Positions 30,311-39,477 of a stretch of DNA of 64,000 bases are shown in pieces. Numbering within the stretch: position 1 is the stretch's first letter; every line of letters begins with the position of its first letter. The position numbers were made by a program, and so were the translations under genes. The notes below the pieces were generated by a model. That model did not search any database. It was not told the origin of the DNA and saw only the letters and a program-made list of their open reading frames with translations. The stretch comes from Phycisphaeraceae bacterium (lineage in GTDB: Bacteria; Planctomycetota; Phycisphaerae; Phycisphaerales; Phycisphaeraceae), in contig JAJDCY010000010.1 of the NCBI GenBank assembly GCA_029260595.1, positions 209,675 through 273,674 of the forward strand. Reading direction: 5' to 3'.

Positions 30311-30883
30311 CTACCTGGTGTTCATTTTATGTACATTTTGGTGTTGGTCGCAGCCGGTTTCGTGGTCGTTGACCATGCCGACGGCCTGCATGAAGGCGTA
30401 GCAGATCGTCGGACCGACGAACTTGAAGCCGCGTGCGAGCAGGTCTTTGCTCATGGCATTGGATTCGGCGGTCTGAGTCGGGATGTCTTTGAGCGTGTCG
30501 AAGCGGTTTCGGATCGGCTTGTGGCCGACGAATTGCCAGATATAGGCGTCGAAGCTGCCATGCTCGGATTGGATGGCGAGGACGGCTTGGGCGTTGGCGA
30601 TGGTCGAGGCGACCTTGAGGCGGTTGCGGACGATCCCGGGGTCGGCCAGGAGTTTGGCCGTCTTTGCTGCGGTGTACGCCGCGACGCGCTTGGGGTCGAA
30701 TCCATCGAACGCGCGGCGGTAGTTGTCTCGCTTGTTGAGGATCGTCTGCCAGCTAAGCCCGGCTTGGGCGCCTTCGAGGGTGAGCATCTCGAAGAGCCTG
30801 GTGTCGTCGTGAACCGGCACGCCCCACTCGTGGTCGTGGTAGGCGTGCATGGATTCGGACTGAGCCCACTGGCAGCGCTTCAT
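30311..30883 (-). CDS. tag: DNA-3-methyladenine glycosylase I
   Basis: This 190-residue enzyme excises 3-methyladenine from alkylated DNA. It begins MKRCQWA with the zinc-ligand Cys4. HDHEWGVPVHDD supplies the zinc His and catalytic Glu region, and GLSWQTILNKR the substrate pocket. The distal ligands are in NDHETGCDQH. The extra C-terminal residues after GCDQH come from a small direct-repeat tract. No Shine-Dalgarno is visible. Dodecin lies just upstream on the same strand. Confidence 0.95.
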   Translation of the reverse strand: MKRCQWAQSESMHAYHDHEWGVPVHDDTRLFEMLTLEGAQAGLSWQTILNKRDNYRRAFDGFDPKRVAAYTAAKTAKLLADPGIVRNRLKVASTIANAQAVLAIQSEHGSFDAYIWQFVGHKPIRNRFDTLKDIPTQTAESNAMSKDLLARGFKFVGPTICYAFMQAVGMVNDHETGCDQHQNVHKMNTR

Positions 30884-30902
30884 AGTTGCGTCGCGGGGCG
30901 GG

Positions 30903-31112
30903 TTAGTCTTCGAGCGTGAATCCGATCTTGATCGTGACTTGCCAGTGGGCGATCTGGCCGGCGTCGATGTGGCCGCGGGTCGAGACGATCTCGAACCATC
31001 GCATGTTGCGCAGTGTCTTGCCGGCTTTGGCGATCGCGTTGCGGACCGCGTCGTCGGTGCCCGTGCTCGATGATCCGGTCAGCTCGACGGATTTATAGAC
31101 GTGGTTGCTCAT
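30903..31112 (-). CDS. Dodecin
   Basis: This is a 69-residue flavin-storage protein that forms a hollow dodecamer. The pattern [19 protein letters not shown], the flavin-stacking Trp in NMRWFEI, and [14 protein letters not shown] are typical. AAGGAG precedes the ATG. It is 19 nt upstream of tag and may be co-transcribed. Confidence 0.92.
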   Translation of the reverse strand: MSNHVYKSVELTGSSSTGTDDAVRNAIAKAGKTLRNMRWFEIVSTRGHIDAGQIAHWQVTIKIGFTLED

Positions 31113-31200
31113 GGGTTGCTCCTTGGCGGGTTGGATTTTGACTACCGAATCTTAGCACGGCTGATCGGGGTGCGGTGCTTGTGGAGGCGGAGCATGCACT

Positions 31201-31227
31201 AATAAACCCCCGGCGCATGGCCGGGGG
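31201..31227 (-). terminator. Terminator after PEP-CTERM gene
   Basis: Stem CCCCCGGC (31207-31214) and GCCGGGGG (31220-31227), 5-nt loop, T-rich on the minus strand (TTTATT). The stem is identical to that of the terminator at 643. Confidence 0.85.
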
Positions 31228-31259
31228 TTTGGTGGTTCGGGGAGGTTGTTCGCGGCGGG

Positions 31260-31982
31260 TTACGCCGCCCGGCGCCGGCGCAGGCTCGCGCTGAGCATCG
31301 CCACGCCGATCAGGCCGAGGCTTGTCGTCAGCGGCTCGGGGATGGCGTTGATATTCACCACGGGGTCGAGGCGGACGCGCCGGCCGGTCTGCAGGTCCAG
31401 AGCGGCGTGGTTGCCGTTGCTGGAGGTGACCTGCCAGCCGTCGATGTTGGTGGGGGTCGTGAGGAACTGGCCCAGGAGTTCCCAATCACCGTCGAGCGAC
31501 CCGATCACGTAGCCGTCGGTGCAGCAATTGAGCCATGCGTGGTCGGTCTGGAAGGTCGTTCCACCACCGCCGACTGTGATGGTGTCATCCACGTCGTCGT
31601 TAAGAACCGGGCCGGCAGTATCACCGCTGAGGTCCCACTGGTTCGCGGCGACGCCGCCGGAGCCGTCATTGGGGTTGTCGTGGACCACGAACAGGCTTAG
31701 CCCGTCAGACGCGTTGACGACGAAGGCCTGGGTCAACTGGGAGATCGGCGTGGGGCCGCCGTTGTTCTCGCCGTTGTAGCTGGCGCCGTTGGGGTTGTTG
31801 TATTGGTAGAAGTTTTCGGCGGTCAGGCCTGTGTTGTAGGTCGTGACCTGGCCGAGGATGTTGGCGTCGAAGTCGTCGGCGCCGGGTGCGCTTTCCTGAG
31901 AGACGCGGATGTTGATCGCGTTGGCTTGTGCGCACAGCGCGAGCACCATCAACATCGAACCAAACCGGGTGAAACTGATCAT
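31260..31982 (-). CDS. PEP-CTERM sorted secreted protein
   Basis: This is a 240-residue exported protein with signal peptide (ends ANA), an Asn/Gly/Asp-rich beta-like body, and a PEP-CTERM tail. The tail is IPEP near residue 215, a hydrophobic helix and RRRR. The frame is open upstream to 32153, but AAGGAGG directly before the ATG at 31982 fixes the start. Function is unknown. It is followed by a strong terminator and preceded by another PEP-CTERM gene on the same strand, each with its own control region. Confidence 0.85.
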   Translation of the reverse strand: MISFTRFGSMLMVLALCAQANAINIRVSQESAPGADDFDANILGQVTTYNTGLTAENFYQYNNPNGASYNGENNGGPTPISQLTQAFVVNASDGLSLFVVHDNPNDGSGGVAANQWDLSGDTAGPVLNDDVDDTITVGGGGTTFQTDHAWLNCCTDGYVIGSLDGDWELLGQFLTTPTNIDGWQVTSSNGNHAALDLQTGRRVRLDPVVNINAIPEPLTTSLGLIGVAMLSASLRRRRAA

Positions 31983-32354
31983 CGTAGCCTCCTTAAAATT
32001 GCGATCCCGCGGGTCCTTGGCCCGCTTACTCCGATCCGTCCTGGCCCGATCCTGAGTGGGTTGCCGGTTCGAGCCGTCACGATAAAGCCGGACCGTGCAT
32101 CGGCCTCGGATAAGAAAACACCGGACGCTGACGCGCAATGATCGCGGCAGCATTTACCGATTCAGTATTGACGTGACGCTGATCACCTCGGCCAACCGCA
32201 GAAGGGCGGGCCAGAGTCTGGAGGCGGGTAAGACAGGCGCATTCTAACCGTGGACAGGCGATTCACCAAGCTTTTTTGAGTAGAAAGCGCCAAAATCTTT
32301 TGTTGGTCGCGTAAGATGTTGTGAGTGAAGGAGTTGTGGCGACGATAAATCCGT

Positions 32355-32380
32355 AAAAAAGCCCCGGCCGGAGCCGGGGC
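32355..32380 (-). terminator. Terminator after PEP-CTERM gene
   Basis: Stem GCCCCGGC (32361-32368) and GCCGGGGC (32373-32380) with a 4-nt loop and six T on the minus strand. Confidence 0.9.
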
Positions 32381-32416
32381 TATGTGTGATAACGATTTTT
32401 CGTTCAGGTCGTTGCG

Positions 32417-33064
32417 TTACGCCATCTTCCGACGACGCGTCGCGATCCCCAACGCACCCATGCCCAGCATCCCAAGCGAAGCCGTCAGCGGTTCGGGGAC
32501 CGCGAGGGTGATGACACGGACCCAGTCGCCCGGTTGCTGCACGTTCATGTTGACCCGTAGGGTGTGGCTGTTGACCAGTGAGAGATTGTCGAGCAGCCCC
32601 TGGCCAGTTTCCAGCCCGCGGGCGGGGAACGCGCCGGGGTAGGTTGTCGGCCCGGCTGCGAAGTAGAGGTTCGAACCTGCTTCAAAGGTTCCCGGTGTGT
32701 TGGACATGGTCGCGACGATGGGGCCGTCGAACGTCCAGTCGTTGATGGCGTTGAGGCCGGTGGGCGTGCCGGCTCCGACGTCCAGAATATTCAGGAAAAT
32801 CATGTGGCTGTTGTAGCGCCCGCCGGGGCCGAATGGGCCTTGATCGCTGGCGATCGTGACCGGTAGGAGCACATTCTGGGCTTCGTTGAAGCCGAGTTGG
32901 TGGGTGTTGCTGCCGGCGGCGCTATTGCCGACGTCGGCTGGCGGGGCGATGATCATGCCGGGCAGACCGCCGGTGTTGTTGCCGACACTGAGGATCAGTG
33001 CGTGGGCGGGGGCGGCCAGGGCTAGCGCAGCCACAGCGGCCAATGCGGTACAGAACGATTTCAT
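32417..33064 (-). CDS. PEP-CTERM sorted secreted protein
   Basis: This is a 215-residue exported protein with signal peptide (residues 1-22, ending AHA), a Gly/Asn-rich body, and a tail VPEPLTASLGMLGMGALG plus RRRK. The tail is close to those of the genes at 44 and 31260. GGAAGGAGAT precedes the ATG. A well-formed terminator follows. Function is unknown. The 230 bp upstream are AT-rich and hold the promoter region shared with nothing else on this strand. Confidence 0.85.
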   Translation of the reverse strand: MKSFCTALAAVAALALAAPAHALILSVGNNTGGLPGMIIAPPADVGNSAAGSNTHQLGFNEAQNVLLPVTIASDQGPFGPGGRYNSHMIFLNILDVGAGTPTGLNAINDWTFDGPIVATMSNTPGTFEAGSNLYFAAGPTTYPGAFPARGLETGQGLLDNLSLVNSHTLRVNMNVQQPGDWVRVITLAVPEPLTASLGMLGMGALGIATRRRKMA

Positions 33065-33298
33065 ATGAGATCTCCTTCCAGAACAGGACCAAGAAAGAAC
33101 CGAACGGTGCTACGCGAAGATGACTTCGATCACTTGCGCCTCGCCCATAGAAGGGGCGAGCTAGACATGCATTATTTTACTCGATTCAGTGGTTTTTTTG
33201 AACCCCTGAAACGAAGAAAAATCCGATAAAATAGGGGAAAATAGCGGCCTATCATTCCCAGATTACCCAGATTCACTGGGGCTGGGATTTCGGGCGGA

Positions 33299-35275
33299 TT
33301 ATCCGTCGCCGCTGAGCTGGCGGACAGTCTGGTCGAACCCGCGGACGAGTGTGGCCTGGGTTATTTTGACAATCAGGGCGTAGGTCGCCGCGGCGGCGAG
33401 TGTGCAGCCGGCCAGGGCGAGTCGGCCTTGCGCGGGTTGATCGGCGAAGCCGGCGACGTGCTGCCAGGGGTCGACGGCGGCGAGGATCACGGCGATGGGG
33501 CTGAACGCGCCGATGACCGGTCCGACCCAGGGGATGTTTTGCACGGCGTTGTATCCGCAGAACCCGGTGACCACGAGGAACGCACCGACCACGCCGACCG
33601 AGGGGATGATCGCGTTGAGCACCCCTTTGGCGCGCAGGGACCAGCTCATCCCGATCATCACACACAGGGCGATGAACGGGACGGTCATCAGCGCGAGGAT
33701 TAGCGGGGCTTCGGGCAGCAGCAGGGCGGTTGGTTGGTGGTGGCTGGCGCCGCGGCGGTCGATCCAGCGGTGCTCGACCCACGCCGTCGGCCAATCGAGT
33801 TGGGCGCCGATCCAGGCGTAGGCCGCGATGATGGCGGCGGTCGCGACGGGGACGGCCATGAGCAGGGTGAGGAAGCTGACGAGCCCGCGGAGCTTGCCCC
33901 AGAGGTATTGCTTGGGGGTGATCGGTGTGGTCAGCAAAAGGTCGAGCGTGCCGTCTTCGCGCTCACGGCTGACCGAGCTTGCACTCATGTAGAGCGCGAC
34001 GAGGACGACGACGGCCAACTCGGCCAGGAGCAGCACGGTCAGGGCGAGGCGCATGACCTGGTTGGGTGTGAGCGTGCCGTGGCCGGCGGGGTCCTGGATC
34101 ATCGGCAACGCACCGGTGTGATAGAACCAGAGCAGCGCGGTCGCGGCGGACAACGCGGCTGTGACGTAGGCGATCCGCAGGAGGATGCTGTTGAGGCGGT
34201 TGCCGCGTGTGCGGGCCTCGCGCCAGGCGATGGGGTTGGCCCAGACGGTGCGCGGCGCGCGGTGGTATTGCCCGGATTCGTCGACGGTGCCGCGGCGGGC
34301 GAGGTGGGTGATGCGCGCCAGGCGTGTCCACCAGGGGTGCGCGGTGCGCGGCTGACCGAGGCGGCGGACGAGTGTGGAGCTGAAGATCAGTAGTGTGGCA
34401 CTGGTCAGCCCACCGAGCGCGGCGAACGCACCAAAGGGTTGCGAGAGATAGAAGCGCACGACGGCGGGGTACGCGCTAAGCGATTCCGCGGGTGGTGGGC
34501 GGTAGTTGGCGGTGTTCATCGAGGCTTCGAGCGTGAGCAGCGGGTGCAGCGGTGTCAGCCAGGTGGAGGTTTGGCCGGCGACGGTGGTGGTGGGCGGCGC
34601 GCTGACTAGCAGGTTGTTGGCTGCGCTTGCGGACGGGCCCAGGCGGCGGACGATCATGGTGTCCAGCGAGTAGACGGTGACCAGGTAGGCGGCGACCGCG
34701 ATGACGAACCCGAACACCGCGCGTCGCCCGCCGGCGCGCAGGACGGACAGTGTGACCGCGACGGCGCCGACGGTGATGGCTGAGATCGCGGCGACGGCGA
34801 AGCTGACGAAGACGGCGGTGACGGGGACGCCGCCGAACAGCAACAGGACGGCGAAGAGCGGGAGGCCGCTGGCCAGCAGCGCGAGGACGAAGAACAGTCG
34901 GCCGGCGAGCACGCCGAGGACGATCTGGAGGTTCGATAGGGGGGTAGTCAGGAGGATGTCGTAGGTGTTGGAGGATTGTTCCTGCCCGATCGCGCCGGCC
35001 ATGAACAGGGGGGCGAGCAGGCAGACTAAAAGGACCTGTCCGTAGCTGACGGCTTTGAAAACGAGTGCGCCGCTCTTGGCGAGTTCGGTGACGGTGATGT
35101 GCCCGCTCATGCCCTCGCCGAAGAGCAGGCCGCCGACGACGAGTGCGATCAGGCCGCCGAGGTAGGCCATGCGGATGCCGAGGTGTCGCGGGCGGCGCGA
35201 GCCGCCCTGGACGATCCGCAGGACCAGCGGGTTGGCCGGGAGGAGGTACCAGAGCCAGAGGGAGAGGGTCTTCAT
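33299..35275 (-). CDS. Fused double ABC-2-type permease
   Basis: This is a 658-residue membrane protein with about 12-14 hydrophobic helices in two similar halves. Each half carries the ABC-2 permease cytoplasmic motif: EQSSNTYDILLTTPLS near residue 98 and REREDGTLDLLLTTPIT near residue 438. The protein is thus a head-to-tail duplication of an ABC-2 transmembrane domain. No ATPase gene is adjacent, so the partner must be encoded elsewhere. Substrate is unknown. The start at 35275 is favoured by a TATCAT (35292-35287) that ends 11 nt before it. Confidence 0.75.
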   Translation of the reverse strand: MKTLSLWLWYLLPANPLVLRIVQGGSRRPRHLGIRMAYLGGLIALVVGGLLFGEGMSGHITVTELAKSGALVFKAVSYGQVLLVCLLAPLFMAGAIGQEQSSNTYDILLTTPLSNLQIVLGVLAGRLFFVLALLASGLPLFAVLLLFGGVPVTAVFVSFAVAAISAITVGAVAVTLSVLRAGGRRAVFGFVIAVAAYLVTVYSLDTMIVRRLGPSASAANNLLVSAPPTTTVAGQTSTWLTPLHPLLTLEASMNTANYRPPPAESLSAYPAVVRFYLSQPFGAFAALGGLTSATLLIFSSTLVRRLGQPRTAHPWWTRLARITHLARRGTVDESGQYHRAPRTVWANPIAWREARTRGNRLNSILLRIAYVTAALSAATALLWFYHTGALPMIQDPAGHGTLTPNQVMRLALTVLLLAELAVVVLVALYMSASSVSREREDGTLDLLLTTPITPKQYLWGKLRGLVSFLTLLMAVPVATAAIIAAYAWIGAQLDWPTAWVEHRWIDRRGASHHQPTALLLPEAPLILALMTVPFIALCVMIGMSWSLRAKGVLNAIIPSVGVVGAFLVVTGFCGYNAVQNIPWVGPVIGAFSPIAVILAAVDPWQHVAGFADQPAQGRLALAGCTLAAAATYALIVKITQATLVRGFDQTVRQLSGDG

Positions 35276-35383
35276 GACGCTGCGGCATGATAGCGGCGGA
35301 GATCGCGCGACAGGGGCACACAACGATCTTGTTCGTTGGCTGGGCGGTGATGCCTACGCGCGTGCGGACAGCCCGTAGCCTGC

Positions 35384-36382
35384 CTAGATCGGCACGTCCT
35401 GGTGGTCGGTTGGCGTGTTGGGTGCGCCGGTTTCGATGGTTGGGGTCTTCTGCCTACGCGGGCGCCGCGCGGTGATCTTTAGGCCGGTGGGGTTCATGGT
35501 GACGGTGTGGTTGGGTGGGACCGAGTGGGTCAGGAAGACCGAGCCGCCGATGGTTGAGCCGGCGCCGATGGTGGTCTCGCCGCCGAGGATGATCGCACCG
35601 CCGTAGATGGTCACGTCGTCCTCGATCGTCGGGTGGCGCTTGCGTCCGGCCCAGGCTTGGCCGCCCTTGGTGGATAGCGCGCCGAGCGTGACACCCTGGT
35701 AGATCTTGACGCGGTCGCCGATGACGCACGTCTCGCCGATGACCACGCCCGTGCCGTGGTCAATGAACAGTGACTGGCCCAGCGTGGCGCCGGGGTGGAT
35801 GTCGATGCCGGTCTCGTTGTGCGCGTACTCGCTGATGATGCGCGGGAGCAGCGGGACTTCGAGGTTGTAGAGCGCGTGGGCGACGCGTTGGATGAAGATC
35901 GCGTCGAATCCGGGGTAGCAGAAGATGGCCTGGTCGGTGCTTGATGCGGCGGGGTCGCCGTCGAACGCGGCGCGCACGTCGAGGCTGAGCGCGGCGCGCA
36001 GGTCGGGGATGCGTTCGAGGAAGGTGGTGGTCAGGTCGCGGGCGCGCTGGTCGCAGTCGTCACAGTCGTCGCCGCGGCCTTCACCCTGGGTGCGGTTGAG
36101 TTCGTACCGCAGCGCCTGGCGGGTTTGTTCGTAGAGCAGGGCGTCGGCCTGGTTGAGGAGGGTGCGCAGGTGCTCGCGGACGGTGTCGGTGGTGAGGCGT
36201 TGCTCGTCGAAGAAGCCGGGGAAGAAGACGCGGCGTAGTAGCTCGACGGCTTGGATGGTTGCGGCGCGGCTGGGCAGGAAGGTTGAGTCCAGGTGCTGGG
36301 TGAGCGGGTCGGCGAGGTAGCTGTCGACGATGCGCTCGATCAGGGGGCCGATGGGGGGGTGTTGTGGCGGGGTGGGGTCCAT
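35384..36382 (-). CDS. cysE: Serine O-acetyltransferase
   Basis: This 332-residue enzyme makes O-acetylserine for cysteine synthesis. The helical N-terminal domain is followed by the left-handed beta-helix with hexapeptide repeats. GIDIHPGATLGQSLFIDHGTG contributes the catalytic His-Asp region, and the segment GETCVIGDRVKIYQGVTLGA follows. It resembles the longer SAT/EpsC proteins. A short Cys/Asp-rich insertion (DDCDDCDQ) is unusual. The ATG at 36382 is preceded by two tandem copies of TAGGATTACCCCC, placing TAGGAT 7 nt before the start. A structured, terminator-ended region lies upstream. Confidence 0.85.
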   Translation of the reverse strand: MDPTPPQHPPIGPLIERIVDSYLADPLTQHLDSTFLPSRAATIQAVELLRRVFFPGFFDEQRLTTDTVREHLRTLLNQADALLYEQTRQALRYELNRTQGEGRGDDCDDCDQRARDLTTTFLERIPDLRAALSLDVRAAFDGDPAASSTDQAIFCYPGFDAIFIQRVAHALYNLEVPLLPRIISEYAHNETGIDIHPGATLGQSLFIDHGTGVVIGETCVIGDRVKIYQGVTLGALSTKGGQAWAGRKRHPTIEDDVTIYGGAIILGGETTIGAGSTIGGSVFLTHSVPPNHTVTMNPTGLKITARRPRRQKTPTIETGAPNTPTDHQDVPI

Positions 36383-36410
36383 GGGGGTAATCCTATCGGG
36401 GGTAATCCTA
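36383..36410 (-). promoter_or_regulatory. Tandem promoter-like repeat at cysE
   Basis: TAGGATTACCCCC occurs twice, 15 bp apart (36410-36398 and 36395-36383 on the minus strand). The proximal TAGGAT ends 7 nt before the cysE ATG, as in the leaderless pattern of this window. Confidence 0.45.
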
Positions 36411-36530
36411 GGCGAGAAATTTTGAAAGGAAACCGGGCGGCGGAAAAGGGGTTTGGATGCGGATGCGCGGGGCGGCGCAGCGGCGGGCATTTCGCCGGTG
36501 GTACGTCGGGAACAGTCATGCAGCGAGTCG

Positions 36531-36566
36531 GTAAAGAAACAACCCGCCGTGTTGGGCGGGCTGTTT
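36531..36566 (-). terminator. Terminator upstream of cysE
   Basis: 12-bp stem (36537-36548 with 36555-36566, one non-Watson-Crick pair, 6-nt loop), with T-rich sequence on the minus strand. It lies 150 nt before cysE and ends whatever is transcribed from about 36.7 kb. Confidence 0.7.
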
Positions 36567-36770
36567 CGAATAAATTTGCTTCCTGTCCGCCTGGTCCGAG
36601 CGACGGCATTGCTCGAACCCCCGTTTTAGGTGGGTGCGTTACCGGGTCGTCCAGACCTTCCACTCGGAGGTGGCTTGGTCGTCGCGCCCTGTGCGGCTCC
36701 CGCGGGGGTGATTATAGGTTCGAGCAAAAGCGGCATCGAACAAAACGAACCTGACAGAACAGGAAGCAAG
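36567..36770 (-). ncRNA. Candidate structured RNA or leader
   Basis: This gene-free stretch can form nested helices. TTGCTTCCTGT (36577-36587) pairs with 36759-36769, GCTCGAACC (36611-36619) with 36717-36725, and ACCCCCG (36617-36623) alternatively with 36703-36709. A minus-strand TATAAT sits at 36716-36711, and a terminator ends the stretch at about 36531. A transcript from that promoter would be about 175 nt. I tested it by eye against tRNA, tmRNA, RNase P, SRP, 6S, T-box and SAM riboswitch patterns without a convincing match. It could be a small RNA or a terminated leader of cysE. Confidence 0.35.
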
Positions 36771-37067
36771 TGCGGTGCGGCCGCGTTGCGGGCGGCGCTG
36801 TGTGCTGGGTGGTGTGCGAGAGGTTGGTGGGTGATCGCGAGCATCGTTCTTACCCTTCTTACAGGATTATATATCGGGCGGTGGGCTGTCCCAAGGTTCA
36901 AAATTAAGATCGCGTAAAAGTTTTTTTATCGGGATCGCGTCACAATCGCGCAAGTGCGTGCTGTGCGCACGGATAACGCGGATGGGTTGGCGGGGCCGGG
37001 GGTGGGTGCGAGGGCGGGCCGGGCGGTGGAGAACCGGTGGGTTACTTTTACGGCCGGGGTCGCATGG

Positions 37068-38972
37068 CTACCGCGGGCTCTTGTCCGGGTCCCAGCCGAC
37101 GAAGCCCTCGACGGCTTCGTACTCGGCCAGGCCGAGCTTGTCGTAGAGGTGGGCGGTGTTGCGGTTGCGGTCTTCGGCGCGTTGCCAGAACTCGCGCAGG
37201 TCGACGCCGGGGTAGCGTGCTTTGTCTTTTTGGGATTCGTGTTTGAAGATCGCGTTGCGCTTGCGCATCAGGTCGTGGGGTGCGAGTGGGACGGCCATCT
37301 CGATCTGCTCGACGCCCCACTCCTGCCACGCGCCGCGGTACAGCCATACCTTGCAGCCCTTGTACCACTTTTGTTTTTTGACGCGGTCGATCGCGGCGAA
37401 GATCGCGGCGAGGCAGACGCGGTGCGTGCCGTGCGGGTCGGACAGGTCGCCGGCGGCGTAGATCTGATCGGGTTTGATTTTGACGAGCAGGTCTTTGATT
37501 AAGCGCACGTCTTCTTCGCTGAGCGGTTTTTTGCGGACAACGCCGGTTTCGTAGAAGGGCATGTCCAGGAAGTGCAGGTTCTGCACGGGCACGCCGCAGG
37601 CGCGGCAGGCGGCGCGGGCTTCACCGCGTCGGATCAGGCCTTTGATCTGCTGGACTTCTTCGGAGTCGACCTGGCCGGGCTGTTTCTTTTTGAGGAATTC
37701 CTCGATGTGTTTTTCTAGCTTGGCGGTCTTGCGGTCGTCGATACCGAACATGTGGTTGAAGTCGGTGGCGAAGTCGGTGAAGCGGATCGCGTCGTCGTCG
37801 AATACGGCGATGTTGCCGGAGACCTGGTAGGCGACGTGGACCTCGTGTCCCTGGTCGGCCATGCGTATCAGCGTGCCGCCCATCGAGATCACGTCGTCGT
37901 CCGGGTGGGGCGAGAAGATCAGCACGCGCTTGGGTTGGCCTTTGGGGGTGGCTTTGCCGGCGGGGCTGGAGTTCATGGTGCTTTGCAGGTCGCGGAAGAC
38001 GTTGCTGTTGATCGCGTAGGCGGGTCCGTGGTCGGCGAGCAATTCCTGCAGGCCGGTTTCGTTGTAGTCCTCGTCGGTGAGCTTGAGGATGGGTTTGTCG
38101 AGCTTGCGGGCCAGCCAGATCACGCCCTTGCGGATCATCGCGTGTTTCCACTTGACCGGGCCGAGCAGCCAGGGGGCGCTGTATCGGGTGAGGCCTTCGG
38201 CGGCCGCTTCGCCCATGAGGATCTGGGCGTTGGGGTGTTCCTGTAGGTAGCTGGCCGAGATCGATGAGGTGACCGGGCCCTCGACGGCTCGGGCGACGAT
38301 GGGGGCTTTGTTCTCGCCGAACGCGATCAGCAGCAGGCGGCGGGCGTCGAGGATCGTGCCGACGCCCATGGTCAGGGCGCGGCGGGGCACATTGTCAATC
38401 CCGAAAAAGTCGCTGGCCGCGTCGAGGCGGGTCACCTGGTCGAGTGTGATCAGGCGTGTGCGCGAGTCTTTGGCGGAGCCGGGCTCGTTGAACCCGACGT
38501 GTCCGGAGCGGCCGATGCCGAGGATCTGGATGTCGATGCCGCCGGCGTCGGCGATGGCGGCTTCGTAGTTGCGGCAGTGGTCGTAGACCTTCTCGATCGC
38601 GATCGTGCCGCTGGGGATGTGGATGTTTTTGGGTTTGATGTCGATGTGGTCGAACAGGTGTTCGCGCATGAAGCGGTGGTAGCTCTGCAGCGCGTCCGGC
38701 TGCATGGGGTAGTACTCGTCGAGGTTGAATGTGACGACGTTGGCGAACGACAGCCCGTCCTCGCGGTGGCGGCGGACCAGTTCGCTGTAGATGCCGGTCG
38801 GGGTTGATCCGGTGGCGAGTCCGAGGACGCAGTTTTGGCCCTGGTTGGCGCGTTCGCGGATCAGGTCGGCGATCTGCTGGGCGACGGCTCGGTTGACCTG
38901 CTGTGCGCTGGGGAAAACGCGGCAGGGGATGTTTTCGTATTGGGTCAGTGCCCGGTCGTCGCGTGTGAGCAT
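37068..38972 (-). CDS. Glucosamine-6-phosphate deaminase/PIG-L fusion
   Basis: This is a 634-residue two-domain protein. Residues about 15-280 match glucosamine-6-phosphate deaminase/isomerase (NagB), with LATGSTPTGIY, TFNLDEYY and the catalytic GIGRSGHVGFNEPGS. Residues 345-600 are a PIG-L/LmbE-type deacetylase domain, with the zinc motif SPHPDDDVISMGGTL and the distal SDPHGTHR. The fusion would couple amino-sugar deamination with N-deacetylation, for example in processing GlcNAc derivatives; the exact substrates are inferred. The gene stands alone, with a repeat-rich intergenic region upstream. Confidence 0.88.
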   Translation of the reverse strand: MLTRDDRALTQYENIPCRVFPSAQQVNRAVAQQIADLIRERANQGQNCVLGLATGSTPTGIYSELVRRHREDGLSFANVVTFNLDEYYPMQPDALQSYHRFMREHLFDHIDIKPKNIHIPSGTIAIEKVYDHCRNYEAAIADAGGIDIQILGIGRSGHVGFNEPGSAKDSRTRLITLDQVTRLDAASDFFGIDNVPRRALTMGVGTILDARRLLLIAFGENKAPIVARAVEGPVTSSISASYLQEHPNAQILMGEAAAEGLTRYSAPWLLGPVKWKHAMIRKGVIWLARKLDKPILKLTDEDYNETGLQELLADHGPAYAINSNVFRDLQSTMNSSPAGKATPKGQPKRVLIFSPHPDDDVISMGGTLIRMADQGHEVHVAYQVSGNIAVFDDDAIRFTDFATDFNHMFGIDDRKTAKLEKHIEEFLKKKQPGQVDSEEVQQIKGLIRRGEARAACRACGVPVQNLHFLDMPFYETGVVRKKPLSEEDVRLIKDLLVKIKPDQIYAAGDLSDPHGTHRVCLAAIFAAIDRVKKQKWYKGCKVWLYRGAWQEWGVEQIEMAVPLAPHDLMRKRNAIFKHESQKDKARYPGVDLREFWQRAEDRNRNTAHLYDKLGLAEYEAVEGFVGWDPDKSPR

Positions 38973-39477
<505 letters not shown>

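Noticed and set aside
36611..36640. tRNA-like GGGTTCGAGC on the minus strand
   Set aside because: No T-stem complement, anticodon arm or acceptor can be formed around it; it belongs to the larger helix set.
36400..36700. Cysteine T-box or SAM riboswitch before cysE
   Set aside because: The conserved T-box sequence (AGGGTGGNACCGCG) and SAM-box core are absent.
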